DNA of 64,000 bases from Mobilicoccus pelagius NBRC 104925 (GTDB taxonomy: Bacteria > Actinomycetota > Actinomycetes > Actinomycetales > Dermatophilaceae). How positions within the stretch are numbered: position 1 is the first letter of the stretch; each line of letters begins with the position of its first letter. A program made the translations under genes and the position numbers. The stretch lies in the NCBI RefSeq assembly GCF_000247995.1, contig NZ_BAFE01000073.1, positions 92,662 to 156,661 on the forward strand. Direction: 5' to 3'. This document shows positions 31,947-42,701 of this stretch, piece by piece. A model generated the notes under the pieces. It did not search any database, was not told where the DNA came from, and saw nothing but the letters and a program-made list of their open reading frames with translations.

Positions 31947-31969
31947 ACTGTAGGACGCGGCACCGACGA
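31947..31969 (-). promoter_or_regulatory. PafBC-type damage promoter of uvrC-rapZ-yvcK
   Basis: On the minus strand TCGTCGGTG (31969-31961), 8 nt, TACAGT (31952-31947), then 7 nt to the GTG at 31939. Matches TTGTCRGTG-N8-TANNNT except at the second base. Implies a leaderless transcript. Confidence 0.7.
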
Positions 31970-32007
31970 CCCGTCGTCCCCTCCTCGGGCGTGACGTCGA
32001 GGACCTG

Positions 32008-32511
32008 TCAGCTCGTGGGAGTGGCCCCGCCGAGCGCGACGTCGTACCGGGTGAGCCCGGCCGGCGACGGACCGGCGACGACCTCACCGCTCTTGGAATC
32101 GAAGACGCTGCCGTGGAGGACGCAGACGGGGCGGCCGGAGCCCTCCTCGATCGCCGTGACGCGGCCACCGGCGTGCGGGCAGTACGTCGAGAAGACGTTG
32201 TACTCCCCCGCCGAGGGCTGGGTGACGACGGCGCCGACGTCCTCGAGGACGAGACCGCCCCCGACGGGCACCTGCCCGGCCGAGACGGCCTTCTGCACGG
32301 CGGTCTGGACCTTCTGCGTCTCCTCGGGCGAGGCCGCGCCGCCCTTCTTCTCGTCCTTCGAGCCGCAGCCGGCGACGAACGTAACCGTCGCGATCGCCCC
32401 GCCGACGCCCACCATGCGGAGCACCGTGCGCCGGGAGGGCCTCGTCTCCGCCCCTACGCCGGTGGGGGTGTGCTCGGTGGTGACTACCGGGGTGGACTGG
32501 AGCTCGGTCAC
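32008..32511 (-). CDS. Tat-exported Rieske [2Fe-2S] lipoprotein
   Basis: 167 residues. Twin-arginine motif S-R27-R28-T-V-L, hydrophobic stretch, then a lipobox with the lipid-carrying C49 (FVAGC). The Rieske domain has ligands C111 and H113 (TYCPHAGG), and C130 and H133 ([11 protein letters not shown]). The protein should be folded with its cluster in the cytoplasm, exported by Tat and anchored outside. GTG start with GAGAGGA 6 nt upstream; TACAGT at 32565-32570 (minus) is a likely -10. Partner oxidase or reductase unknown; nothing redox lies next to it. Confidence 0.9.
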   Translation of the reverse strand: MTELQSTPVVTTEHTPTGVGAETRPSRRTVLRMVGVGGAIATVTFVAGCGSKDEKKGGAASPEETQKVQTAVQKAVSAGQVPVGGGLVLEDVGAVVTQPSAGEYNVFSTYCPHAGGRVTAIEEGSGRPVCVLHGSVFDSKSGEVVAGPSPAGLTRYDVALGGATPTS

Positions 32512-32637
32512 GTCGGTCCTCTCGTCGCGCTCTCGGACGACACGGTCGCGCCGCCCCTGCGGCCACTGTAGGCATCCCGCAGGACCCTCCGGGGGAGTCG
32601 CGACGAGCCGGGCCGGAGGTCCCCACCCGGTCCCGTG

Positions 32638-35850
<3,213 letters not shown>

Positions 35851-35857
35851 GTCGCAC

Positions 35858-35880
35858 ATCGTAGGGGCCACCTCCGACAA
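35858..35880 (-). promoter_or_regulatory. PafBC-type damage promoter of uvrA
   Basis: TTGTCGGAG (35880-35872), 8 nt, TACGAT (35863-35858), then 7 nt to the GTG at 35850. Differs from the mycobacterial consensus only at position 8 of the upstream part. Nearly identical in sequence and spacing to the uvrB promoter at 44794-44816. Confidence 0.78.
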
Positions 35881-36018
35881 CCCTTCGACCGCGCCGCGCC
35901 CCACCTCGCCCCGGACGTCTCCCCCGTCACCGATGCGCGAGACGGCCCGCCGCCCGCCTGTCTCCGCGCGCTCCCGCGGGCTCGCACGTGCGTCGGGGCG
36001 TCGACCTCGGCAGCGGGC

Positions 36019-36771
36019 TCAGGCGAGGACATCCCAGGGCACTCCGGCGACGGCGACGGTCGCACCGGGCGGGAGGTCGGCGACGTCCCCGGCGAGGGCC
36101 TGCCGGCACCACCGCACCGCGTCCCCGTGGCCGGGCAGCGGGGCCGCGGATCCGCTCGACACCCCTTCGCTCGATCGGGTGACGAGCGCCGACCAGTCCG
36201 GGTGCCGGAGGGCGACGACCGGCCCGGTGACGACGTCGAGGACCTGACGGTCGAGGGCCTCGAGGAGGTCCTCCGAGCCACCGTCGCAGGCGTCGCACCC
36301 GCAGTCCGGGACGAGGGCGACGTCGACGGCCTCCCCCGTGTCCGAGGCGGGGACGTCGCCGGGGCGGGCGCGCACGGCGAGGACGACGTGCGGGGTCATG
36401 TCCTCCGCGGCCAGGGTCGCGTCCGGGGCGTCGTGGACGAGGAGGTGCATGACCGCCGTCCGCTCTCGGGTGCAGTTCACGCGCCAGGCCTCGACGACGG
36501 GGAGGCCTCCCCCGTCGCTCTCCCCCGGCTCGAGAGGCTCGACGGCGAGGCCGGGGACGTCGGCGAGGACGCGCGCCCAGGCCCGCGCCCGCGTGCGCAG
36601 CACTCGGTAGCGGGCCGGGTCGGTGACGCGGGAGTACTCCTCCTCGCGCGGCATGTCGTCGAACGACCGCGGCGGGGGCCACGAGACCGGGTCGTCCGCG
36701 GCGTGGATGCGGACGACGCGCGCGAGGAGGTCGTCCTCGGTGGGCGTAGACGGCTGGGGCACGGCACTCAC
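36019..36771 (-). CDS. DUF6226-like hypothetical protein
   Basis: 250 residues, cytoplasmic, no membrane segment. The block EEEYSRVTDPARYRVLRTRA and the cysteine cluster DCGCDACDGGSEDLLEALD resemble the actinobacterial DUF6226 family as I remember it. CxCxxC could bind metal. GTG start overlaps the rtcB stop (GTGA), so the pair is translationally coupled. Function unknown; a link to RNA repair is only positional. Confidence 0.75.
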   Translation of the reverse strand: MSAVPQPSTPTEDDLLARVVRIHAADDPVSWPPPRSFDDMPREEEYSRVTDPARYRVLRTRARAWARVLADVPGLAVEPLEPGESDGGGLPVVEAWRVNCTRERTAVMHLLVHDAPDATLAAEDMTPHVVLAVRARPGDVPASDTGEAVDVALVPDCGCDACDGGSEDLLEALDRQVLDVVTGPVVALRHPDWSALVTRSSEGVSSGSAAPLPGHGDAVRWCRQALAGDVADLPPGATVAVAGVPWDVLA

Positions 36772-38015
36772 CCCTTGACGCAGAGGATCGTGTCGAGCTT
36801 GGTGACGACCTCCACGAGCGGGCTCGGCCCCGTCGTCTGCGCCTCGATGACCTCGGCGAGATCCTTGTAGGCGCCGGGGATCTCGTCGAGGACCCCGGCG
36901 TCCTTGCGGCACTCGATCCCGCGGGTCTGGGCTGCGAGGTCCTCGACGCTGAACGACTTGCGCGCCTTGTTCCGCGACATGCGGCGACCCGCGCCGTGGG
37001 ACGCCGAGCACAGCCCCGCCTCGTTGCCGAGACCCCGGACGACGTAGGAACCGGTGCCCATCGACCCCGGGATGAGGCCGAGCTCGCCCCGCCCCGCCCG
37101 GATCGCGCCCTTACGGGTGACGACGAGATCGACCCCGTCGTAGGTCTCGTGTGCGACGTAGTTGTGGTGGCACGTGACCCGCCCGGAGAACGTCACGCCG
37201 GGGAAGACGCGTCGCACGACGCCCTCGAGGAGCACCAGCATCGACTCCCGGTTGAGAAGCGCGTACTCCTGCGCCCAGTGGAGGTCGTGGAGGTAGGCGT
37301 CCATCTGCGGCGTGCCGTCGAGGAACACGGCGAGATCGCGGTCGGGCAGACCGACGTTGTGCTCGAGCCCCTTCGCCGCGTCGATGTGCCGCTCGGCGAG
37401 CTCCTTGCCGATGTTGCGGGAGCCGGAGTGGAGCATGAGCCACACCCGACCGTCCTGGTCGACCGTCACCTCGATGAAGTGGTTGCCGCCGCCGAGCGTG
37501 CCGCACTGCGCGATCGCGCGGCTGCGACGGTCGGCGATGCGGGGTGCGCGCAGCTCCCGGAATCCCGTGAGGTGCGCCGAGACGCGCGAGGCGAGACCGG
37601 GGTCGTCACGAAGGTCGGCGGCGTCGTCGTGGGCGTGGAATCCGACGGGGATCGCCGCCTCGATCGCCGCGCGGAGCGGGCCGAGGTCGTCAGGCAGGTC
37701 CTCGGCGGTGAGGGACGTCTGCACGGCGGCCATGCCGCACCCGATGTCGACGCCGACCGCCGAGGGGGCGACCGCGCCCTCCATCGCGATGACCGACCCG
37801 ACGGTCGCGCCGTACCCGAAGTGCACATCGGGCATCACCGCGAGTCGACGCGTCCACGGCAGGGCGGCAACATTGCGGAGTTGCTGCTGCGCCGACGGTT
37901 CGATCGCGTCGAGGTCGGCCCACAGCACGGTGTTCTCCGCGCCGGGCAGCGGCTGCGGGAACGACGGGCGGGCACGCGCGCCGGTGACCTGCGAGGACGT
38001 GGTGTTCATGGTCAT
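36768..38015 (-). CDS. rtcB: RtcB, RNA 3'-phosphate ligase
   Basis: 415 residues. RtcB joins RNA 2',3'-cyclic phosphate or 3'-phosphate ends to 5'-OH using GTP and Mn2+. Metal/guanylylation residues are in VGVDIGCGMAAV, LGGGNHFIEV, VTCHHNYVAHE and CSASHGAGRRMSR (the His that accepts GMP). ATG at 38015 chosen from GGTGGGGGAG about 11 nt upstream; a GTG at 38042 and an ATG at 38009 are alternatives. TATGCA near 38048-38053 (minus strand) is a weak -10. No archease gene is adjacent. Confidence 0.95.
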   Translation of the reverse strand: MTMNTTSSQVTGARARPSFPQPLPGAENTVLWADLDAIEPSAQQQLRNVAALPWTRRLAVMPDVHFGYGATVGSVIAMEGAVAPSAVGVDIGCGMAAVQTSLTAEDLPDDLGPLRAAIEAAIPVGFHAHDDAADLRDDPGLASRVSAHLTGFRELRAPRIADRRSRAIAQCGTLGGGNHFIEVTVDQDGRVWLMLHSGSRNIGKELAERHIDAAKGLEHNVGLPDRDLAVFLDGTPQMDAYLHDLHWAQEYALLNRESMLVLLEGVVRRVFPGVTFSGRVTCHHNYVAHETYDGVDLVVTRKGAIRAGRGELGLIPGSMGTGSYVVRGLGNEAGLCSASHGAGRRMSRNKARKSFSVEDLAAQTRGIECRKDAGVLDEIPGAYKDLAEVIEAQTTGPSPLVEVVTKLDTILCVKG

Positions 38016-38224
38016 CGAGTGTGGCGCTCCCCCACCGTTCACGCCACTGCATATCCGTTACGTCACCGCGCGCGGCACGGGCGGGGACCGTCCTCCGCGG
38101 CACGGCCGGTCGCCCCCGGCCCGACGGATGCGCGTCATGGGCGAGAATGGGTCGACCGGCGCACGCCCGTCGACCGACGAAGCGTGCGTCCCACGGCCCA
38201 CCTCGTCCCCGACGGAGGAATCCC

Positions 38225-38887
38225 ATGAGCACCTACACCGGCGACGTCACCCCCGGCGGCCCGAGCGACGTCCGCGACCTCGGCACCCTCACGCTGCGCA
38301 AGTGCAGCGTCGGGAGCATGGACAACGACGTCTACCTCCTCATCGACACGGCCACCGGCGAGCAGCTCCTCGTCGATGCGGCCGACGACGCGGAGCGCCT
38401 CGTCGGCCTCGTCGAGGAGGGCACCGGCCGTCTCTCCGGCATCGTCACCACCCACCGGCACGCCGACCACACCGGCGCACTCGAGGAGATGGCCCGGCGC
38501 ACCGGTGCGCCGACCTACGCGGGCGAGAACGACGCCGACGCCCTCCCCGTGGCGCCCGACCACCGTCTCGCCCACGGCGACACGCTGCGGGTCGGTGAGA
38601 CGACGCTGCAGGTCATCGAGCTCCGCGGCCACACGCCGGGCGCGATCGCCCTCGCGTGGACCGACCCCGACCGCCACGCCCACGTCATCACCGGCGACTC
38701 CCTCTTCCCCGGCGGCCCCGGCAAGACGAACTCCCCGGACGACTTCGGGCAGCTCCTCGGCGACCTCACCGAGCGGATCTTCGACCGGTTCGACGACGAC
38801 ACGTGGATCTACCCCGGCCACGGCAAGGACACGACCCTCGGCGCCGAGCGGCCCCACCTCGACGAGTGGCGCGCACGCGGGTGGTGA
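38225..38887 (+). CDS. Metallo-beta-lactamase fold hydrolase (glyoxalase II-like)
   Basis: 220 residues. Binuclear-metal motif THRHADHTG (HxHxDH), then RGHTPGAIAL, ITGDSLFPGGPG (metal Asp) and the late histidine in IYPGHGKDTTLG. This set resembles hydroxyacylglutathione-hydrolase/MBL proteins that act on thioesters or mycothiol adducts; substrate unknown. ATG has GGAGG 6-7 nt upstream. Overlaps the next gene by 4 nt. Confidence 0.88.
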   Translation: MSTYTGDVTPGGPSDVRDLGTLTLRKCSVGSMDNDVYLLIDTATGEQLLVDAADDAERLVGLVEEGTGRLSGIVTTHRHADHTGALEEMARRTGAPTYAGENDADALPVAPDHRLAHGDTLRVGETTLQVIELRGHTPGAIALAWTDPDRHAHVITGDSLFPGGPGKTNSPDDFGQLLGDLTERIFDRFDDDTWIYPGHGKDTTLGAERPHLDEWRARGW

Positions 38888-39747
38888 CGCGCCGCCCCCA
38901 CGTTCCGCCGCTCGTCCTCGTCCTCCTCGCGATCGGCTCCGTCCAGTTCGGCGGGGCCCTCGCGGTGACGCTCCTGCCGCTCGTCGGGACGCTCGGCTCG
39001 GTGACGCTCCGCCTCGCGATCGCCGCCGCCGTCATGCTCGCGGTCCTGCGTCCCTCGGTGGCCGGGTACGACCGACACGACTGGGCCACGGTCGCGGCGT
39101 TCGGCGGGGCCCTCGCGCTCATGAACACGGCGTTCTACGCCTCGCTCACCCGCCTGCCCATCGGCGCGGCCGTCACCGTGGAGTTCATCGGCCCGCTCCT
39201 CCTCGCGGCCGTCCTCTCCCGACTCGCCCGTGATCTCGTCGCGGTCGGGGTGGCGGCCGTGGGTGTCGTCCTCGTCTCCGGCGTCCTCGGCACCGGCGCG
39301 CGGCTCGACTCCGTCGGTGTGCTCCTCGCACTCCTCGCCGGCGCCGCGTGGGCGGCCTACATCGTCCTGTCCGCGCGCACCGGGCGCCGCTTCCCCAAGC
39401 TCGACGGACTCGCGTTCTCGATGGCGGTTGCGACCGTCCTCGTCGCCCCCGCAGGCCTCGTCACCGCCGGGGCGCGTCTCTGGGAGCCCGACGCCCTCGT
39501 CCGCGGCCTCGGGATCGCGCTCCTCTCCTCCGTCCTCCCCTACTCGTTCGAACTCCTCGCGCTGCGCCGCATGAGCGCGGCCGTCTTCGGCATACTCCTC
39601 AGCCTCGAACCTGCCGTGGCCGCCCTCGCGGGATTCCTCGTCCTCGGTCAGGTCCTCACCGGCACCCAGATCCTCGGCATGGTCGCCGTCGTCGCGGCGT
39701 CCGCCTCAGTGACCCGCCGCGAGGAACCCGCACCGCCCGAACCTTGA
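38884..39747 (+). CDS. EamA/RhtA family inner-membrane exporter
   Basis: 287 residues, ten hydrophobic segments in two EamA halves. RhtA-like blocks: ALAVTLLPLVGTLGSVTLRL, MNTAFYASLTRLPIGAAVTV, EFIGPLLLAAVLS and VLPYSFELLALRRMSAAVFG. RhtA members export threonine/homoserine and related amino acids. GTG start in the MBL stop (GTGA); an adjacent GTG at 38881 is possible. The pairing with an MBL hydrolase may be only an operon of convenience. Confidence 0.88.
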   Translation: MTRRPHVPPLVLVLLAIGSVQFGGALAVTLLPLVGTLGSVTLRLAIAAAVMLAVLRPSVAGYDRHDWATVAAFGGALALMNTAFYASLTRLPIGAAVTVEFIGPLLLAAVLSRLARDLVAVGVAAVGVVLVSGVLGTGARLDSVGVLLALLAGAAWAAYIVLSARTGRRFPKLDGLAFSMAVATVLVAPAGLVTAGARLWEPDALVRGLGIALLSSVLPYSFELLALRRMSAAVFGILLSLEPAVAALAGFLVLGQVLTGTQILGMVAVVAASASVTRREEPAPPEP

Positions 39748-39875
39748 TGCTCCAGAGGAGGGACCAAGGGCCGGATGCGGCGGGAGGACCACCAGGAGCG
39801 TGCCGATCTCGTTACCGTGGTGGCAGTCCCCGGCGGGTACGAAGGTCCGCCGCGGTCCAGTCGGATGGAGGAACG

Positions 39876-41393
39876 ATGACCAGTCGCGTGGGTAAGGCAT
39901 CCCTGCGGAGCAAGATCATGTCGGCCCAGGAGGCCGCCACGTTCATCAAGGACGGCGACAACGTCGGCATGAGCGGCTTCACCGGAGCCGGCTACCCCAA
40001 GGCCGTGCCGGTCGCTCTCGCGGCTCGCATCCGCGAGGAGCACGCCGCGGGCCGCCCGTTCAGCGTCGGCGTGTGGACCGGTGCCTCGACCGCCCCCGAG
40101 CTCGACGGCGCCCTCGCCGAGACGGGCGGTGTCCGCACCCGTCTGCCGTACCAGTCCGACCCGGTCACCCGCGCCCGCATCAACGAGGGCACGATCGACT
40201 ACAACGACATCCACCTCTCCCACCTCGGCCCGCTCGTGCGCGAGGGTTTCCTCGGCAACCTCGACGTCGCGGTCATCGAGGTCACGGCGATCACCGACGA
40301 CGGCCGTCTCATCCCGAGCTCGTCCATCGGCAACAACAAGGTATGGCTCGACGAGGCCGACAAGATCGTCCTCGAGGTCAACTCGTGGCAGAGCATGGAC
40401 CTCGAGGGCATGCACGACGTCTACGAGAAGTTCGCCCTTCCGCCCTACCGCCAGCCGCTCCAGATGACGCGGCCGGGCGACCGCATCGGTCAGCCCTACC
40501 TCTCGGTCGACAACGAGAAGATCGTCGCGATCGTCGAGACGGAGCAGTCCGACCGCAACACCCCGTTCAAGCCGCTCGACGAGACGTCGAAGGCCATCGC
40601 AGGTCACTTCATCGAGTTCCTCGAGCACGAGGTCTCCCGCGGGCGTCTGCCCAAGGAGCTCCTCCCGCTGCAGTCGGGTGTCGGCAACATCGCCAACGCC
40701 GTCCTCGCCGGCCTCCTCGACTCGAAGTTCGAGGGCCTCACCTCCTACACCGAGGTCATCCAGGACGGCATGGTCGAGCTCATCGACGCCGGCAAGCTCA
40801 CCGTGGCGTCGGCGACGGCGTTCTCCCTCTCCCCCGACGCGGCGGAGCAGATGAACAACGACGCGGCCCGCTACCGCCGCAACATCATCCTGCGTCCGCA
40901 GGAGATCTCGAACCACCCCGAGCTCATCCGTCGTCTCGGCGTCATCGCCTGCAACGGCCTCATCGAGGCGGACATCTACGGCAACGTCAACTCGACGCAC
41001 ATCATGGGCAGCCGGATGCAGAACGGCATCGGCGGCTCGGGCGACTTCGCCCGCAACGCCTACATCTCGTGCTTCGTGACGCCGTCGACCGCCAAGGGCG
41101 GCGCGATCTCCGCGATCGTGCCGTTCGTCAGCCACGTCGACCACACCGAGCACGACACGAGCGTCATCGTCACCGAGCAGGGCCTCGCCGACCTCCGTGG
41201 TCTCGCGCCGCGCAAGCGGGCCAAGCTCATCATCGAGAAGTGCGCGCACCCCACGTACCGCCCGATGCTCGAGGAGTACGTCGAGCGGGCGGGCAAGGTC
41301 GCCAACGGCCAGCACACGCCGCACGACCTCATGCGGGCCCACGAGTGGCACCAGCGGTTCATCGCCGAGGGCACGATGATGCCGGGTCGCTGA
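39876..41393 (+). CDS. Acetyl-CoA hydrolase / succinyl-CoA:acetate CoA-transferase
   Basis: 505 residues, Ach1/Cat1 (AarC) family. Key blocks: MSGFTGAGYPKAVPVALA (CoA-binding N-domain), LQSGVGNIANAVLAGL and YTEVIQDGMVELID, whose Glu corresponds to the catalytic glutamate that forms the CoA thioester. GNVNSTHIMGSRMQNGIGG is also typical. ATG follows GGAGGAA. Moves CoA between succinyl-CoA and acetate, or hydrolyses acetyl-CoA; the sequence alone does not decide. TACCGT at 39813-39818 may be the -10. Confidence 0.93.
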   Translation: MTSRVGKASLRSKIMSAQEAATFIKDGDNVGMSGFTGAGYPKAVPVALAARIREEHAAGRPFSVGVWTGASTAPELDGALAETGGVRTRLPYQSDPVTRARINEGTIDYNDIHLSHLGPLVREGFLGNLDVAVIEVTAITDDGRLIPSSSIGNNKVWLDEADKIVLEVNSWQSMDLEGMHDVYEKFALPPYRQPLQMTRPGDRIGQPYLSVDNEKIVAIVETEQSDRNTPFKPLDETSKAIAGHFIEFLEHEVSRGRLPKELLPLQSGVGNIANAVLAGLLDSKFEGLTSYTEVIQDGMVELIDAGKLTVASATAFSLSPDAAEQMNNDAARYRRNIILRPQEISNHPELIRRLGVIACNGLIEADIYGNVNSTHIMGSRMQNGIGGSGDFARNAYISCFVTPSTAKGGAISAIVPFVSHVDHTEHDTSVIVTEQGLADLRGLAPRKRAKLIIEKCAHPTYRPMLEEYVERAGKVANGQHTPHDLMRAHEWHQRFIAEGTMMPGR

Positions 41394-41420
41394 TCCGTCG
41401 CGGCTCGGCCGCACGCGTGA

Positions 41421-41460
41421 CGAAGCGCCCCGCCCCCGTCGAGGGGGGTGGGGCGCTTCG
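41421..41460. terminator. Strong bidirectional terminator
   Basis: CGAAGCGCCCCGCCCCC (41421-41437) pairs with GGGGGTGGGGCGCTTCG (41444-41460), a 17-bp stem with one G-T pair, between the convergent CoA-transferase and terC genes. Confidence 0.85.
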
Positions 41461-41520
41461 TCGTGCCCGGCGCGGCCGCAGTTCCGCGCGTGCGGTCCCG
41501 TGTGGGCCGCAGAGTCGCGG

Positions 41521-42510
41521 TCAGGCCGCGGCGTGGTCCCGGCGGGTCTTGAGGAGGGAGGCGATCGTCGTCACGCCGAGGATGAGGACGATGGCTCCGA
41601 GCGACGCCGTCGTCGAGATCTCGGGGACGTGGAGGCCCTCCCCACCGTTGATGAACGGCAAGGAGTTCTCGTGAAGGGCGTGGAGGATGAGCTTGACGCC
41701 GATGAACGCGAGGAGGACCGAAAGCCCGAGGCTGAGGTAGACGAGGCGCTGGAGCAGCCCACCGATGAGGAAGTAGAGCTGCCGCAGACCCATGAGCGCG
41801 AAGATGTTCGCGGTGAGGACGATGAACGGCTCCTTGGTGAGGCCGAAGATCGCGGGGATCGAGTCGAGCGCGAACATGAGGTCGGTCGTGCCCAGGGCGA
41901 CGATCGTGATGAGCATCGGGGTCGCGACGCGCTTGCCGTCGATGTGGCCGAAGAGCTTGGTGCCGAACTCCCAGGAGGTCGTCGCGCTGAACTTGCGCTC
42001 GACGAACTTGAGGACGCCGTTTTCCTGGAAGTCGTCGTCCGCGTCCTCGTCGGAGAGCCCCTCCTTGCCGAGCTTGATCGCCGTGTAGATGAGGAACGCG
42101 CCGAAGATGTAGAAGACCCAGGCGAACTGGTTGATGAGCGCGGCGCCGACGGCGATGAAGATGCCCCGGAGGACCAGGGCGATGACGATGCCGATCATGA
42201 GCGCCGCCTGTTGGTACCTCTCCGGCACCCCGAACTTCGCCATGATGATGATGAAGACGAAGAGGTTGTCGATCGACAGCGAGTATTCGGTGAGCCATCC
42301 GGCGAAGAACTGGATGCCGTAGTCCCAGCCAGAGATGAGGCCGATGCCGATGCCGAACAGCACCGCGGCGCCGACGAAGAACGTGAGGTGGCGGGCGCAT
42401 TCGGCCATGGAAGGCTTGTGCGGGCGGCGGGCGATGACGACGATGTCGACGAGGAGGAACGCCGTCATCACCGCGAGGGTGACGACCCACACCCACAGGT
42501 GTACGTGCAT
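41521..42510 (-). CDS. terC: TerC family membrane protein (Alx/MeeF-like Mn2+ exporter)
   Basis: 329 residues, about nine helices. Acidic residues inside helices are typical of TerC: AFLLVDIVVIARR, LTEYSLSIDNLFVFIIIMAKF and TDLMFALDSIPAIFG. HPLC-like C-terminal FLIGGLLQRLVYLSLGL also fits. The family exports Mn2+ or loads metals onto exported enzymes. Control is visible: a yybP-ykoY manganese riboswitch fills the leader, with an alternative hairpin ending 5 nt before the ATG. No good Shine-Dalgarno is exposed otherwise. Symbol denotes the family only, not tellurite resistance. Confidence 0.9.
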   Translation of the reverse strand: MHVHLWVWVVTLAVMTAFLLVDIVVIARRPHKPSMAECARHLTFFVGAAVLFGIGIGLISGWDYGIQFFAGWLTEYSLSIDNLFVFIIIMAKFGVPERYQQAALMIGIVIALVLRGIFIAVGAALINQFAWVFYIFGAFLIYTAIKLGKEGLSDEDADDDFQENGVLKFVERKFSATTSWEFGTKLFGHIDGKRVATPMLITIVALGTTDLMFALDSIPAIFGLTKEPFIVLTANIFALMGLRQLYFLIGGLLQRLVYLSLGLSVLLAFIGVKLILHALHENSLPFINGGEGLHVPEISTTASLGAIVLILGVTTIASLLKTRRDHAAA

Positions 42511-42515
42511 GAGGT

Positions 42516-42551
42516 GAGAGACCTTTCGGAGGGAACCGTCGGAGGTCTCTC
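42516..42551 (-). repeat. Inverted repeat, expression platform of the terC riboswitch
   Basis: In the mRNA GAGAGACCT (42551-42543) and AGGTCTCTC (42524-42516) form a perfect 9-bp stem with an 18-nt loop, ending 5 nt before the start codon. Its 5' arm shares 42543-42545 with the 3' strand of aptamer helix P1, so aptamer and hairpin exclude each other. Confidence 0.7.
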
Positions 42552-42656
42552 CCGCCCGGGTCGGCGGACCGGCACCCCGAACCCGGTCAGCGACGGCGGC
42601 GCCGGGCTGCCTCGGGTCGTGCTGACGAGGTCACCGCGTGGGGATACTCCCCTCCG
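42540..42656 (-). ncRNA. yybP-ykoY (manganese) riboswitch
   Basis: Minus-strand leader of terC. P1 is CGGAGG (42656-42651) with CCTCCG (42545-42540). The conserved junction GGGGAGTA (42652-42645) follows the 5' strand, and GAGAGACC precedes the 3' strand. Between them lie CGTCAGC, CCGTCGCTG and a GC-rich hairpin CCGGGTTCGGGG. These are the consensus elements as I know them for this class, which binds Mn2+ and commonly precedes terC/alx or Mn exporter genes. Confidence 0.8.
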
Positions 42657-42701
42657 TGGGTCTGAAGTCTGTCATACGCCGAGCCCGCCCGGTGACGCGG
42701 A

